Source: Setoptus koraiensis
Taxonomy: Eukaryota; Arthropoda
NCBI GenBank assembly: GCA_048013815.1
Contig: CM106586.1
Location: 13,578,001 to 13,642,000, forward strand
Length of the DNA: 64,000 nucleotides
Reading direction: 5' to 3'
Shown: positions 1 through 13,170 of the stretch, one piece after another
Numbering within the stretch: position 1 is the stretch's first letter
Layout of the letters: each line of letters opens with the position of its first letter
Program-made: the position numbers and the translations under genes
The notes under the pieces: generated by a model
Databases searched by the model: none
Seen by the model: the letters and a program-made list of their open reading frames with translations, nothing else
Told to the model about the DNA's origin: nothing

Positions 1-2301
1 ACTTCCTGTCCCGTTGGGACGCATGTGAGCGCGTTCGCAAGCTGGCGTCAATTGTGGCCCGAATTGGGCACTCTAGTGAGCGGTGCGCCCATGGTGTGCG
101 GCGGCCCAGCGGCGCCCGTGTCCGCGACAGCGCTCTCGGGTGGCGCTAATGAGTCATCGTCGTTGAATCGTTGTTTCGCCCAGTGCCCCAATTGTCACTA
201 TTCGTTTGATTGGCGCCAACAGCAACAACAACAACATCGCAGCCAGCAGCAGCAGCATCAGGCCACAAGTCACCACGAGGACAACTCAATGATGACGCAA
301 CAGGATGAATGCAAGCGACCGTCACTCACCTATAGTGATTATTCATCCTCTTTCGATGACAACACCAGCGCCAACGCCAGCTCTATGCTGTCCATGATCA
401 ATCTGGCGACGCCTAGCTCGCTCAGTCTGAGCGCCAACGTGGCCACAATGTTTGGCAAGATCGCTGCCGCCAGCGCCACCACCGCCAACAACAACAACAA
501 CAACAACAGCAGCAACAACAGCAACAACAACAACACCGCTGCCGCCGCTTGCTGTAACCGGTACCATCAGCGGAACAGCCAATCGTGCCTGTTTCGTTCT
601 GGCGATCACCATCAATTGCGCCGCCAGAGCACCATCACCAATCAGCAGCACCGGCAGCAGCAGCCCTACCTGCGCAATAGGGCGCCCCGGTCGTCGTCGC
701 TGTGCGCCATCACGGCCGGTCAGCTGCCCGGCACCAACAACAGCAACGGCAACAACAACAACAGCAACAACAGCGGCAACAACAGCGGCAACAACAATAA
801 TAGCGGCAACAGCAACCACGACTACAGAAACGACGCTCATTATCAAGCGACGCACCAGACGAATCAGACGCAGCCGACGCTGGCCATAATGCGCCAGCAA
901 CTCGACCAGCACCGCACAAACCCGACCAGTCCGCCCGGCACGCCCGTGCCCGGCTCGGACAACTCGTCGCGGGCCATATCGCCGCAATCGTGGTCGGCCT
1001 CGTCGACGCCCTCGCCCACAGTGGGCTCAATAAATGGCTCTATCGTGCTCAACGGCAACAACCGCCAACAACAACAACAACAGCAGCAGCAGCAGCTTAA
1101 TTTCTCCTCTAGCTCGCTGTCGAACAGCGCCAGAAAACAACAACAACAACAACAGCAACAACAGCGCACGTTGACAAACCACTCGGTCAGTCGATCCACG
1201 TATCACCACGTTGGCGGATACGCTCGTCATGTGGGCCCCGCACCGTCGTTGCCGGCACCGACAACGGTCAAAAACAGCAACCTCGTTATGTCCAATTCGT
1301 GGCATCAGCAGCAGTTCAGCATCAACGACGCCACAATGTCGCAACAACAACAACAGCAGCAACAGCAGCAGCAGCAATCGAACTATGCAAATGCGGCCCA
1401 AACGACGCTGGCCGAATCGCTCGAGTCGCAATTGTCGCTAGAGTACTCCGCGTCCAATATAAGCTCCAGCGGCTATCAATCGAGCGCCAGCGCAGCCATA
1501 GCGCACAGCAGCCGCACAGCGGCCGTTGTTGGAAACAAATTATTCAATAACAATTATGGCGGCCTATTTTGCAATCAGGCAACAACAACAACAACGAACA
1601 ACAAACATTTTGCCAGTGCCCTGGCGAACGGGCCCGGCCAACAGCCATTGTCCGGCGCCAGCCAATTAGACAGTGTTGGCTCGACGAGCAGCGGTGCCAC
1701 GAATTATCTGAAGCATCTGGCCCACTTTGTACCTCAGCAAGCTCAGTGCTACCAGCAGCAACAGCATCAATATAAATCTTTTCATCAGCAACAACAGCAC
1801 CAATTACTGTTTCAAGGTCGCGCATCGCTGGCGCTCAATAGCAACACCGCCGGCCTATCTGGCCTCAACCAGACGGGCGTGTATTATTTCTTTTGTTGTT
1901 GCTCGCCCCAACAACAACAGCAACAACAGCAACAACAGCAACAACAGCAACAACAGCAGCAGCAACAACAGCAGCAACAGCAGCAACAGCAGCAACAACA
2001 GCAACAACAACAGCAGCAGCAACAGCAACAACAGCAACAACAACCAAGTCGACAGCAAGACGAAGAAACTCCGCTGCTGCGAGAACAAAGAGAACGAGAA
2101 AATCGTCGCGCACAAGAAGAGCCACAAGCGCCCTCTAGCTCGGGCCCCAACCGGCAGCGAGCCAACAGTTCAGACAACCGGCAAGTCGCAAATCAGGTGA
2201 CGAGCGCAGCCAGTTCCCCTGGGCACTTGAGCTCGCGGCCCGCGGCCGACTGCGCCAGCAGCGGTAGTGGCAGCAAGACAAGCGGCAAAGATCCGGACAA
2301 G
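1..2301 (+). CDS. 5'-open Q/N-rich coding exon (probable N-terminal exon of the PDE3 gene)
   Basis: The frame is open from the first base of the window to a strong donor (AAG|GTGAGT) after 2301, about 767 codons, so the true start may lie upstream. The protein is low complexity: runs of Q, N, S and T, including one of about 44 glutamines (roughly 1910-2042). More distinctive bits are a paired-cysteine stretch (CPNC) near the start, the Cys-rich hydrophobic string YYFFCCCSP just before the long Q run (a possible palmitoylation or membrane patch) and a charged segment containing EETPLL after it. The exon ends in phase 0 and joins in frame to the exon at 21541, which also starts in phase 0. I recognise no conserved domain. 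It could be the N-terminus of a very large PDE3, or part of a separate upstream gene. The Q run is encoded by mixed CAA and CAG, a pattern also seen in the introns here. Confidence 0.6.
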
Positions 2302-5300
2302 GTGAGTAGGCCAGTATGAAACGTCGCATAAATAAATGGGAGAGGGGGTACCTAGCGCCGTTGGCGAGCTGATGACATTGTGTTTTGGTGCAAGTGTGGC
2401 GCTACGGTAGCGGGCTGCGTTCGTTGCCGCACCGGCGTGGCTCGTGCAAATCTTGCATGCACGCGCCACACAACGCGTTGGGGCCCGCCGCTGACAGCAA
2501 CTTAAAAACTTTGCAACCAGCTCCCTCTCCGACAAGCGAGTGCCATCTAAGCGACCCTAAGTAAACAAGTCGCCCCACTAGCGACTGGCGCGACACAGAT
2601 ATAAATCTCGGCAACACGCTGACACCGAAGCGTTCACTGGGCCGCAGCTTGTCAGCTGATAAATAGAGGCCCAAACAAGGTGGCGCTTGTCGTCGTTGGT
2701 GCTCGTTGCGATGCGCCATGTCCCGCCAGCGTGATATATCATTGGCCAGCCATATATTTCGAGCCAGCCAGCCAGCCAGCCAAAGATAGTGCAAGTGAGA
2801 TTGACAAGATTGAGATGACAGCGCCGCGGCCGCGGTGGCGCCAGCAGCAGCCACTAGTCAGACTAGTCAGACTAGTCAGAGGTTTATTTAAAGTTTCGCC
2901 AGAATCATTATAATGGCGAGAAATGGGCGCCACGAGGCCCCCTCGCAAACGCTGCGCGCCATGTACACAGATACGGATATATACGGTATATCCGTGTATG
3001 CTGCTGCTCGGCTGGCCCATTATCCGGGCCGACGGGCTGATGATGATCGCGAGGCCGCCCGCTCAGTTCAACGCAAACACACGGCGCACACAATGAGCGG
3101 CGGATAATCATTTGCCGACAATGATAGAGTGATGCAATTTGGATTTTGTTATAGTTCACTCTGCGTGCCAGTAACTTATGAATTATGAAAATTCCAGCCA
3201 GCCCGTCAGCCCAGCGGCCCGGCGGCCCGGCAGCCAGTTAGGCGCCGGCGGTATGCAAAATTACGGCCGTCACTCGTTGCGGGTGTTGCGGGCGATACGC
3301 TCAAATATGCATTTAAGTCAGTGGCAAATTGCGATAATGGAGCGTGCGCAATATCCAATTATGTCCGCTGGCTGGCTGGCTGTCTGTCTGATGGCAACGG
3401 GCGCCGATGCTCGACGCTCAGCCGGAGCCTCATAGGGGCCCCACAGACCGCACAGATCTCTCGGCGGTTGGGGCCCGCAGTTGAGCCGCCCAGGCGCCAG
3501 AGTAGTGGCTGTAAGTAGGGGATTATGCCCGCGCAATAGCATCAATAATCAAACGACTTGCCAGACCGATCGATTTTTGAGGCGGCTGTCAATTTTGTAG
3601 ATTCAATTTGATGATCACGCTGGCTCACGCTGGCCCCCACTGGCACCGCCAACAATTGTACTTGTATTACTACCGCTGGCATTGAGTAATATATTTAATA
3701 TTTAATATAGAATATATAATATTTATTTATCAAGATGAAGAACAACATGGTCACAAATTACTGCGCCATTGGCGCGCAAAATATCAATCTTGGGGCCCCG
3801 TGCTGCATGGATATATGAACTCATATGCTCATGTATGGGGCCAGATGTTGTTGTGCGTTGTTATTCGTGTTTGTCGTGTTTGTCGTGCTCGGGCCCCGCT
3901 CGTCAAACCCAAGAAAAAAGAAAAACTCTGGCCAATCGAGTGCGACATGCAACGGCTTATCCAGCGACATTGATCATAGTGGTCGTGCAAGAAACTATTG
4001 AACAGTATAAACGCGATTGAAGAGGCCCCTGCCGGTGTGTGCGTATGTCAGATATTGGAGCAGATTTATGGAGCGGCAGAAACAGAATGCGAACACAAAA
4101 TACACAACAAAATGCATAACAAAATACAGAGCGCAATACGCAAAACGAATTGCAATACGAAATGCACAACAAACTGCAAAACATAATACCAAACAAAATA
4201 CCAAACAAAAATACAAAACAAAGATTTCAATTACAAAATGTCCATATCTCATTCCCGTCATATTACACATAACGGCATGTCAGACACATGTTTGCATAAT
4301 GTGTCTTGCCATAATTTTGTTATTCAACAACCGGGCGCCGTGTGTTCTCTTTGACAGGGCCCACTGTGTGCTCCGGCCAGCGACAAGCTGCAATTTCTGG
4401 GTGGAGAATTCAATTTGGGAGCCGCACGAGCGTCGTCTCGAATCGTTTGCGATGGTCGCAGATCGCTACGGATCGCTCGAAATCGGCGCCAAGTGCCCGA
4501 AATCGGCGCGAAATCGCTCCGAATTGCTGTGAATCGCTCAAGACGATTGCAGATGGCGAGAAGCTAGCGGCGCGCGCGCGAACACTCCACAATAATCGGG
4601 CCCCAACGAGCAACAAATAATCTACATAATTTATAAGGCACCTTGGCTGCAGCGACGGGGCCGAAGCGCTAGTGGCGCTGATGAGCGGGCCGCGTTTTGT
4701 CGCGTCTCACCTCGCCACGCGACACAAAATGGGGCCCCATATATATTTGCCAAACAAACGCTCGGAGGCCACCGCAATTGTCACAAACATGGCACAGTGG
4801 ATAATGGCCGCAGCGATAAAAGTTGCATTGTTGCTGTTTTTATGCGCGTGTCCGAATAATAGCCAGGCGGCCGGCTGGCATTGCCGGCGGCTATTTGTTT
4901 CGGATATCCGATTGAGTTTTTTTGCTGTGGCGCTGTGGCGCGCGCGTTTTGCACCAACTTAACCGTTATAAAGTCATAGGATGAGGCGCCTATTTGGCGG
5001 GCGCTTATCGCCGGCAAGTTGCAATAAACCGCCAGCCAGTTGCGACAATAGTTGCGCGATTTGTGTTCGTTGGGGCGCCGTTCAAACGCCCCACGAGCAC
5101 TGGCGAGCCTGTGCGAGATAAGATGGCCGACATAACTGCATAAATAGATAATAAATAATTGGGCCGGCCGTCTTGATTTCACCCTAAAGGCTCATTTAGG
5201 CCGTGTGTGTGTGCGTACCTGTCTCTGGCTGGCCGCTTCCACTTGTGACACGGTTGTTGCTGCTTGACCGTTTCATCCTGCCAACGTGATACCACCGGTC

Positions 5301-5974
5301 GGCCAATTTGGCGCCATCATTTTCGCCAGCCAAGCTTACGTATAATGAAATTTGTATATCCAATCACAAGCGCCCAAGTGGAGCCGCCAAGCGAGCCAAA
5401 CGGCGCCCTCACTTCGGCGGGCCCAATCGATGCATTATTGATGCACTGTTGGCGCTATGTTGGCGCTATGTTGGCGCACTGTTGGGGCCCCAATTGGGGC
5501 CAGTTGGCGCTGTTGACGACGAGCAAAGTGAAAGTGAATGGCACAGGATGGTGGCTGTATCGGCTCGCCGACGGTGATCGGACCGGCGCTCGCCGGCCAG
5601 CTAATGCTTACGGGCGCGATAAGACACACACACACACACACTATTTATTAGCTTGTCTTGGCAAAAATGTCTCGGCAAATGTTACGCAAACACTGGCTAA
5701 TATCGACTATGAATAGTAAATTAGTTGAAGAGGCAGAGAGAGCAAGTTTTATGCATCACGTGCCGTATTGTTGATTATTTGCAAACACACACACACAATC
5801 GCAAGTGTGTCAGAGCGCCGCCAGATACGTGATACAGCCAGACACGGATGGCTTGCCCACCCAACACACGATATTTCACCTGTCTCGCCTCACCTGCGGG
5901 CTAGACAGCGAGCAAGCGAGCCCGAGCGACATGTAGATCTATCAGAGCTTGTTCAACTGCCATTCATCCGGCCT

Positions 5975-6120
5975 GCTCTTTTCGGGCTCTTTTCGGGCTC
6001 TTTTTGGGCTCTTTTCGGGCTCTTTTTGGGCTCTTTTTGGGCTCTTTTTGGGCTCTTTTCGGGCTCTTTTCGAGCTCTTTCGGGGCCCTTCGGGACTCTT
6101 TTGGGCCTTTTTCGGGCCTG
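5975..6120. repeat. Degenerate tandem repeat, unit about 12 bp (CTTTTCGGGCTC-like)
   Basis: About ten imperfect copies of a unit alternating TTTTCGGGCTC and TTTTTGGGCTC run head to tail, then decay into related T-rich and G-rich sequence. The minus strand is open and lysine/proline-rich, but only as a by-product of the repeat. Confidence 0.8.
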
Positions 6121-6409
6121 TTTAGGGGCTATGTTTGGAGTGGCACACGGCGGGCCGTGTTGTGGCAATGTTTTTAGTGGCAATTTGCAGTTGTTTGCAT
6201 TGGTAAATTGCAGTGCCGGCTCTTGATTTGTAACCGACTACAATAACTAATTCTGGGCAACATTTGTAAGCCGGCATCAGCGACAACAGCGACAGCAACG
6301 ACAACAAGGGCGCCCATTTAAATTCAAGAATGCACCCCACGGTTCGTGGGGGGGGGGGAGGCAGGCAGGCAGGCCGGTATGACGGTTCCGTATAATGGTA
6401 GCGTCTGAC

Positions 6410-6540
6410 GACCATCAGCAGCCCGCTAACAAGCCAACAACCGACAACCAACAACCGACAAGCGACAACCAGCGACCGACAACCAGCAAGCGACAACCGG
6501 CAAGCGACAACCGGCAAGCGATAACCAGCGACCGACTAGC
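6410..6540. repeat. Degenerate minisatellite of ACAACCGACAAGCG-type units
   Basis: Imperfect tandem units built from CAACCGACAA, CAACCAGCGACC and CAACCGGCAAGCG fill about 130 bp. No gene is supported. Confidence 0.7.
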
Positions 6541-6775
6541 GGCTCGCTATTGCGAAATAATGCCGGCCAAGGATTGATTTTTCGTCTGGCCTTGTCACCC
6601 CCATTTGGCCCGTCATTGAGCCGGCTTGTCGGCGGCGCCCATTGGGCCCCTCATACTCGCAAGCAAGTGCTCGACAGTGCGCGACTCGCTACTAGCAAGT
6701 CGCTAGTTGTGCGCGAGCCTTCCGGGTGCCAGGTTATGTTATGTATATTATGTAACCATGTCAGAAGATGGCTGG

Positions 6776-6935
6776 CTGCAGCGGCGGCAACAACGACGCC
6801 AACAACAACAACAACATCAACAACAACGACAACAACAACAACGACAACAACAACAACAACATCAACAACAACGACAACAACAACAACGACAACAACAACA
6901 ACAACAGCAACGACAGCAACAACAACAACAACATT
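6776..6935. repeat. (CAA)n/(CGACAA)n/(CAACAG)n simple repeat
   Basis: About 160 bp of CAA triplets interrupted by CAT, CGA and CAG. It could encode polyQ, polyN or polyT by frame, but sits deep in an intron without splice context, so it is annotated as a microsatellite. Confidence 0.9.
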
Positions 6936-9599
6936 AGCATTAGGCCGACAGGCAGTAGATCGTTATTGGTCGTTGCTCCCAGCTATGCGCCTCCGCCGGC
7001 CTGTCCGCTAAGCTCGCGTTGTGTCGCGTGCAAATGAGACACGCGCACACTGACACGGACTGGAAATAGCGCGCGAACGACCCTAGGTGCTCGAATTCTC
7101 GCAAGCTCGGCTCGTTGGCCGGCGCGCCTTGCCAGTTAAGCGCGCCTTGCCAGTTAAATTGGTCGCCAGTTTAGATGGTTGTTGCTGGCACAAGCTGGCA
7201 CAGTAGCAGCAACAACAAGCCACTTGGCACAGTTATGTATCACATATCATGCCGGCGCTCAGGGGCCACAATTGGGGCCCGCTTGCATCCAGGGCCAGGC
7301 CTCAATGGAAGTCACATCCGTTTGCCAGTGGGCCAACGAGAGGCCGGCTTACATTGGCGGCGCTCACCTCGTTGCCGGCGGCTTATCTGGCGGCAACAAG
7401 GCCGCGCGGCGCCTTGGGCCGCCAATGTAAATGAGTCGCAACCAACGCAGCCAGCCAACGCAGCCAGCCAAAGTGTACTGTGCACTGGGGCCGCACCAAT
7501 ATTATCCGGATTATCCCCATTGTTGCTGGGGCGTCTTCTATCGTTAAGTTCCGGTAGCAACAATAGCAAATCATGTGTGGCTGCTGGCTCTCTAGTGTGC
7601 CAGAGCACACACGAGCTGGGGCCCCAGCCCCGTTTTTACCAATGAACACGGGGCTGCATAATTCATCATTTGGTGTGCCCTCTAGTGGCGCCATAGGTGC
7701 TGTTGTTATTGCTTGTTTTGCGTACAGTTGGTGCCCTTGTCGTCGCCGTCGTCTTGGTATGGTCTTTGTATCTCTGGCATTGTATCTGGCATTGTATCTC
7801 TCACCAGCGAGACAGCCAGCTAGACAGACAGTCAGACAGACAGACAGATAGGCTGGCTATTTGAACACTGGGCACAATCTGACAAGTCCAAATAGATGGG
7901 GCCCGCACTCGAGCACTCGCTGCCGTGCGGGCTAAATAGAAAGAATGGCCCCCCCCCCTGTCAAGAGATTTAACGCAAACATCACTGTGATGGGCCGTGT
8001 TTATTTAGTTTATTTCACGACAACTTCAAGTCTTGCCAGCACTCGCCCCCCCCCCGTTCACCTGTGCCGCTGTTGAGACTGTTGAGGCTGTTGGGGCTGT
8101 TGGGGCCACGCTCTAACTAGCAGCTAGCAGCGGCGGCAATTGTCAGCGATGTGCGAGGCACCACAGCAAAAAGAGGGCGCTGCTGCCTTCGTTTTTTTTT
8201 CTGCTGCCTAAACCCACGACTCGACGAGCCACGACGACGGCCAAAAAAGAATACTAAAATGCCAATATACACCTGTCTGGTTCCGTGCCGTTCCGTTATT
8301 ATTTCCGTATGAAAAGCAGCTTATTTTTGGCGTGGCAGCGCTCCTTTTTATATTCAACACTATCTACATATTCACTTCCTCCATTCAGTCCACTTCAACT
8401 GCTGCCACTGGCCGCATCCAATAGTCAATTTATGATCTATCTATCCGCCACTATAAATACTGCTCACCTGTTCAGTACAGTACAGTATACAGTTTGGGCG
8501 ACAATTCGGCGCGACTCGCGAACACAATAACAAACAACAACAAACAACAACAAAGCCTCTTTTTCCTTTTTAATCCCGCTCTCTCTCTCTCGCTCGCTGC
8601 CAGCCAGCCAGAGAAGGCCGCTGATGGCCTGACATGGGGCCCACTGGGCACCGCTGGGCCAATGTCGGCATCGCTGAATATATTAGTGGTTAGTGGCGCT
8701 CTTTTCCAATAACAGCTTGCAGTTTCAATATGGCCTCTCTTTTGTCCACTCTCGCGACGCACCTATCAATTGTGTTGGTTCACACTGTGAAATTAAATTT
8801 TTCAGCTGGCCAGTCGATCAATTGATCATTATTTGTCCTGTTGCCATTAGACCGAGCCGAGATTTATTCTTCTGCCAATTTCCACGTGCCGCTTGCTGCT
8901 TTGGTTGCTGCTTTGGACAGTCTACTCTGCCAGTGGGGCCCGCCGCATGAACGCCAGGGGCCCCTCGCAAGCCCCAATTAATTGATCGCGTCCAACACAA
9001 TTCAGTTCGCGTCGAACAAAATTCAGTTGTGGCCGACGCCGTGTTTCACGCGGCGCAATCTAACGGTGCGTTGCCAATTCAGATTTCGGCTCTGGCGCTT
9101 TTTTCTCCCTCATATCCCTCAATTATTGAGGCTCAATACCATTACGCCATTATTGGTGATGACTGCCCCAGATGGAGTGGCAAAGAGACGAGTGCTAGCG
9201 ATCATTAGATCATTTAGAGAAAAAACACTAAAACACAGCGAACAGAGCGCGACCGAATACAGTAACAGGAAGTGGTCTGGTTTTAGTGGTGGCCGACAGG
9301 TATATAACGGCCCGTTATTAACGGGTATTGGGCGGCAGATATTAGAGAATTTAGTGGAGGATAGCGACAAAAATTGTATCATAAGTAATGATCGAAAAAT
9401 AAAACATACAACAAAAAAGTCTGAGACAAGTCGCAGTTAATCTTTATAGGGGTTATGGTCGGTTTATAACACGCGTGAGCTGCAGCCGGAAAAAGGGTAA
9501 CGCTTATGGTGACTCGTTTGAGAAATTTCCACCCGGTCCACATATTATATAACATAATATATAACATATTATATAACCGGCAGCGGTTATTCAATGCCG

Positions 9600-10210
9600 T
9601 CGCAAGTAGAGCTGGTATGTTTTTTTCTCTAAATATCATACTAAGGAAAGGCGACCCGTCAACCTGTCTCAGCCATCCAGTTCCAGGTAGCTGGATCTGG
9701 CTCGAAACTAGAGAGCTCCATGGGTAATCAGTTCGTTTTACCGAAACGAACCCAACCCAACCGAATATCTAACCGGATATTTTTTCCCACTAAAAGCCGA
9801 CACCGGAGCGAAATCAAAAAAGTGACCACTTATCGGGCTTACTTTAAGCTTTCCGTTATCGAGTAGGTGTCGTTAACTTTAAGCGACCCCTTTGAATATG
9901 CTAGTTGACATTTACAAATGGCTCAACACCAATCAAGCTGCTTATGCTGTGCAAGGCTCGTTTATTTGTGGGACAGATTCTATCGAAAAACTAGCTGTTT
10001 CAGCCAATTTTTCATTAGCTATAACAGAATATGCGATAATGCCGTCGGTTATCTAACAAATGCGCTTAACACGATTCCAATGAACGTGCCAGTTAAATAG
10101 GCGTCCGCTTTCGGTTCTCTTTCAAACCCAACCGACACCGGACCGAAATCGAAGCCGTCACGCTCAACCGAACGGTTAACGGCATTTTCCGTGCGGTCTC
10201 GCCATCTCTA
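9600..10210. mobile_element. Possible decayed, unclassified mobile-element remnant
   Basis: This stretch differs in style from the surrounding intron. It carries a dispersed direct repeat of the type CCGACACCGGA(C/G)CGAAATC (about 9798-9818 and 10131-10152), each near a run of AACCCAACC, and short TAGAG/CTCTA-like ends near 9607 and 10206. I see no transposase frame and no clear target-site duplication. It could be a MITE or the end of a larger element. Confidence 0.3.
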
Positions 10211-10627
10211 CTCGAAACTTTGCATTTTCACCCTTTTTGCGTTTGATTTATTTCTCTCGAGATGCGCGATATAACACCACAGCACTGACCACAGGCTAGA
10301 CTCGCCAAACAACGAGACTCTCGTTATGAGAGGCCAATTCAAGCAGCCACTCTAATATCGTCACTTTGCCCCTTCTCTTTGTAAATGATTCAAATTTATA
10401 AATGAATGATGTAATCAATCTGCAATTATCTTGCGTGTGAGTGTGTGTGTGTGAGCTATGAAAATTGCTAGATTATTATCCGCGCGTCAGTATAAATCAT
10501 ATCAACGCGAATCACGAAGCTTTAACAGTTTGACTCATTTCATATGAGGGACCGATTCAAGATTGACTGTAACTTTAAAATGACTTTATTGGCCGCTTTC
10601 CTGGTCGGCTGAATATCACTATTCTGT

Positions 10628-10752
10628 CGTGTAATAATGATAACATCCAGTCGGATAATAATCATGATATCCAGACGGCTAATAATAACAACATCCAGTC
10701 GGATAATAATAACAATATCCAGTCGGATAATAATAATGGTAGCCAGTTGGAT
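10628..10752. repeat. Tandem repeat, about 27-bp unit (ATCCAGTCGGATAATAAT core)
   Basis: Four to five imperfect copies of a unit around CATCCAGTCGGATAATAATA follow each other. The minus strand is open through it (repeated IIIRLD-like peptide), which I take as a repeat artefact. Confidence 0.8.
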
Positions 10753-11754
10753 AGTTGCATCGAGTGCTCGATGAGCTGTTGCTGCCAAAGAGTGACTACT
10801 CAGATGTATCAACTAGCTGGTATATAAATCACACAACAATTGCCATTGTTTATCGGGTTTATTTCTTCATTTTTTTATTGCCTGCATCATTGGGTGTATT
10901 GTGGGCCCCATTGTCGTTTGAATTGGCTTGTTATACTGCAGCGATCCTGCTGAATGATGGCAACAAACTGACTCAAGCGGATCAATTATGGCCCCTTAGC
11001 GTCACATGAGGCGACAATCATTGCCGCGACTCGGTATGTGCGATATGTCGAAAAGCAGGAATGAGCAGTTATTATTATTTATTACTCGATGCTCGCTTGC
11101 TATTCTTTTTATCTCTAGCCACCCGATACATAAGCCAATTTTGTGACATTACGTCATGTATCACACACACACACACTGTAATACTGCACACTAGATTGCA
11201 CGTCAGTGCACGTGATTTAAGTGATTGAGAGATAAGCCAATAACAAAACACAAAATTGATGCCTGCTCCGTTTAATCCATCATAGCCAGCCAGTGAGCCA
11301 TTTAGTTGGTGCCGGCAAGCGAGCGAGTTTGTTGGCCCCATGGCCCCATCCGCCGCCATCCGCCGCCATCCGTTATCCGCCAGCCAGCCAACGAGCGAGC
11401 GAGCCAGCCAGCGAGCGAGCCAGCCAGCCAGCCTGAGCCAGTCAGCAATGATGCAACAACAAACTGGGTCAATTTTTCAGTCTTGCTCGGCCCCGTTTAA
11501 AGGCAGGGGTGGGGGCCCCTTTTAAAATGGCTGCTGCCACAAATTCGCATGCTTGTGGCAAGCTGTCTTTTTTTCTCGGCTGTTAATTTTTGCGCTGGCT
11601 TCTTTTTTTCATCCGGCCGCCACTTATCCTCGCTCGGCATCGCCACTCGCCTATCTGGGCCTAATTGAATTTGATCATCGTCATAACAAGCAACTCGCAA
11701 GGTGATTGTGTGATACACCTACAGCAATCACCGGCTGCATCTACCTGGCCTCGG

Positions 11755-11800
11755 TTAGATTCGCGCTAAATTCGCGCTAGATTCGCGCTAGATTCGCGCT
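11755..11800. repeat. 11-bp tandem repeat (TAGATTCGCGC) x4
   Basis: Four copies of TAGATTCGCGC, one with TAAATT instead of TAGATT, followed by a partial copy. No gene. Confidence 0.9.
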
Positions 11801-12716
11801 AGATTGTTGTTGTTGCGCGCCACCGCCACTCATGTGCGCGACATAAGTCGCCCCAAAAACCAGTTCTTGCCGATCCGTCCTCGAATCTCTCAATTCACTC
11901 TTGATTTCTCAGCGCTGTTGCCATTGTTGTTGCTGTTGTTGTTGCTGTTGTTGTTGCTGCTGCTGTTGGCGTTGTTGCTGTCGCTGTTGTTGTTGTTGCT
12001 GTTGTTGCCGCTGTTGTTGTTGCCGTTGTGTTACCGTTGTTGTCGGCGGCCACCATTATTGCCTAGCCAATTGGCCGCTATTATCGGCTGGCGCCATCGG
12101 CGCAGCGTCGGTACTCGCGGCGGCGCGCTGTCTCCGCTTGACCTGGATTTGGCTCAGTCGGGTGTTCATTGCGCCCCCACTGGCGCTCCCATCAGGCGAG
12201 TTCAATCGAGTTAACGGGGCTCGGCACGGATCTGGCTGCAAATGGATCTATTAGAATAGAACGTGATATGACCGAGTAATCATTGGGGCGCCGCTTGTTG
12301 GCATGAGGCCGTATGAGGAACAAGAGCCAGCCAGAAGTGATCAGTCAGCTTGACACTGCTCACCTGTTCTAAGTGTCAGTCAATTTTTATTATCGACGCG
12401 CTCACATCATCTTTCATGCGGGCTCCCCGCCAGCCAGCCCAAACTAGCGCCAGCCAGCCAGAGCTAGCCAGCGCTTGTCAGGCCGTGTCAGGTGCATCCG
12501 CTAACTGCGTCGCACAACAGCCAGCGGATAGAGCGGATAGAGCGGACAGAGCGGATAGAGCGGATAAAATGGATAAAAGGGGCCAGAGTTGGTGCGCCAG
12601 TTTGTACGTTTGAGCGAGCACACACGTTGTTTGTGCCGGCGATGTTTATGCCGATGTTGTTTATGCCTTGTTATGTTAACTTTTATCCCTTTCTCTCAAC
12701 AATGTGCATCCACTGG

Positions 12717-12718
<2 letters not shown>

Positions 12719-12761
<43 letters not shown>
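12719..12761. repeat. (CA)n microsatellite
   Basis: An almost perfect run of about 21 CA dinucleotides. Confidence 0.97.
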
Positions 12762-12766
<5 letters not shown>

Positions 12767-13093
12767 CACACAGACCAAAATACCCCAACAGGCGCCCTCA
12801 ACGCTCTAAATGGGCCCCATTCAGACACGTTAAGTTTTGGCGTGAGAAGCTCGCTGGCAAGCTCACTTGTTAGTGCAACAAACTAACAAGCGCCCACTGG
12901 CGAGCTTAGCGAGTGCCACGAGCGGCGCTTAGCGCAAACATAACGTGTGTCGAGTCGCAACATTGTATTTTGGCACCTGGGCCCCCCCCCCAAAGTCCGA
13001 CGGCGCCGCACCTTGGCCGCACAAATGAGCCAGCGGGCGGAAGCGCGCCTTTGTGTGCCAGCGGGCGGTTTGCGCAACCTCGACCGGGCCCGT

Positions 13094-13170
13094 CTTGTGC
13101 GGTCTTGTGCGGCCTTGTGCGATCTTGTGCGGCCTTGTGCGATCTTGTGCGGTCCTGTGCGCCCTCGTGT
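13094..13170. repeat. 11-bp minisatellite (CTTGTGCGGTC-like)
   Basis: About seven imperfect copies of CTTGTGCGGTC, CTTGTGCGGC and CTTGTGCGATC in tandem. Cys/Leu-rich open frames over it are artefacts. Confidence 0.85.

Noticed and set aside
339..2177. Poly-Leu, poly-Cys, poly-Ala and poly-Val frames antisense or out of frame to the Q-rich exon
   Set aside because: They are simply other frames of the CAA/CAG repeats, with no splice sites or non-repeat protein content.
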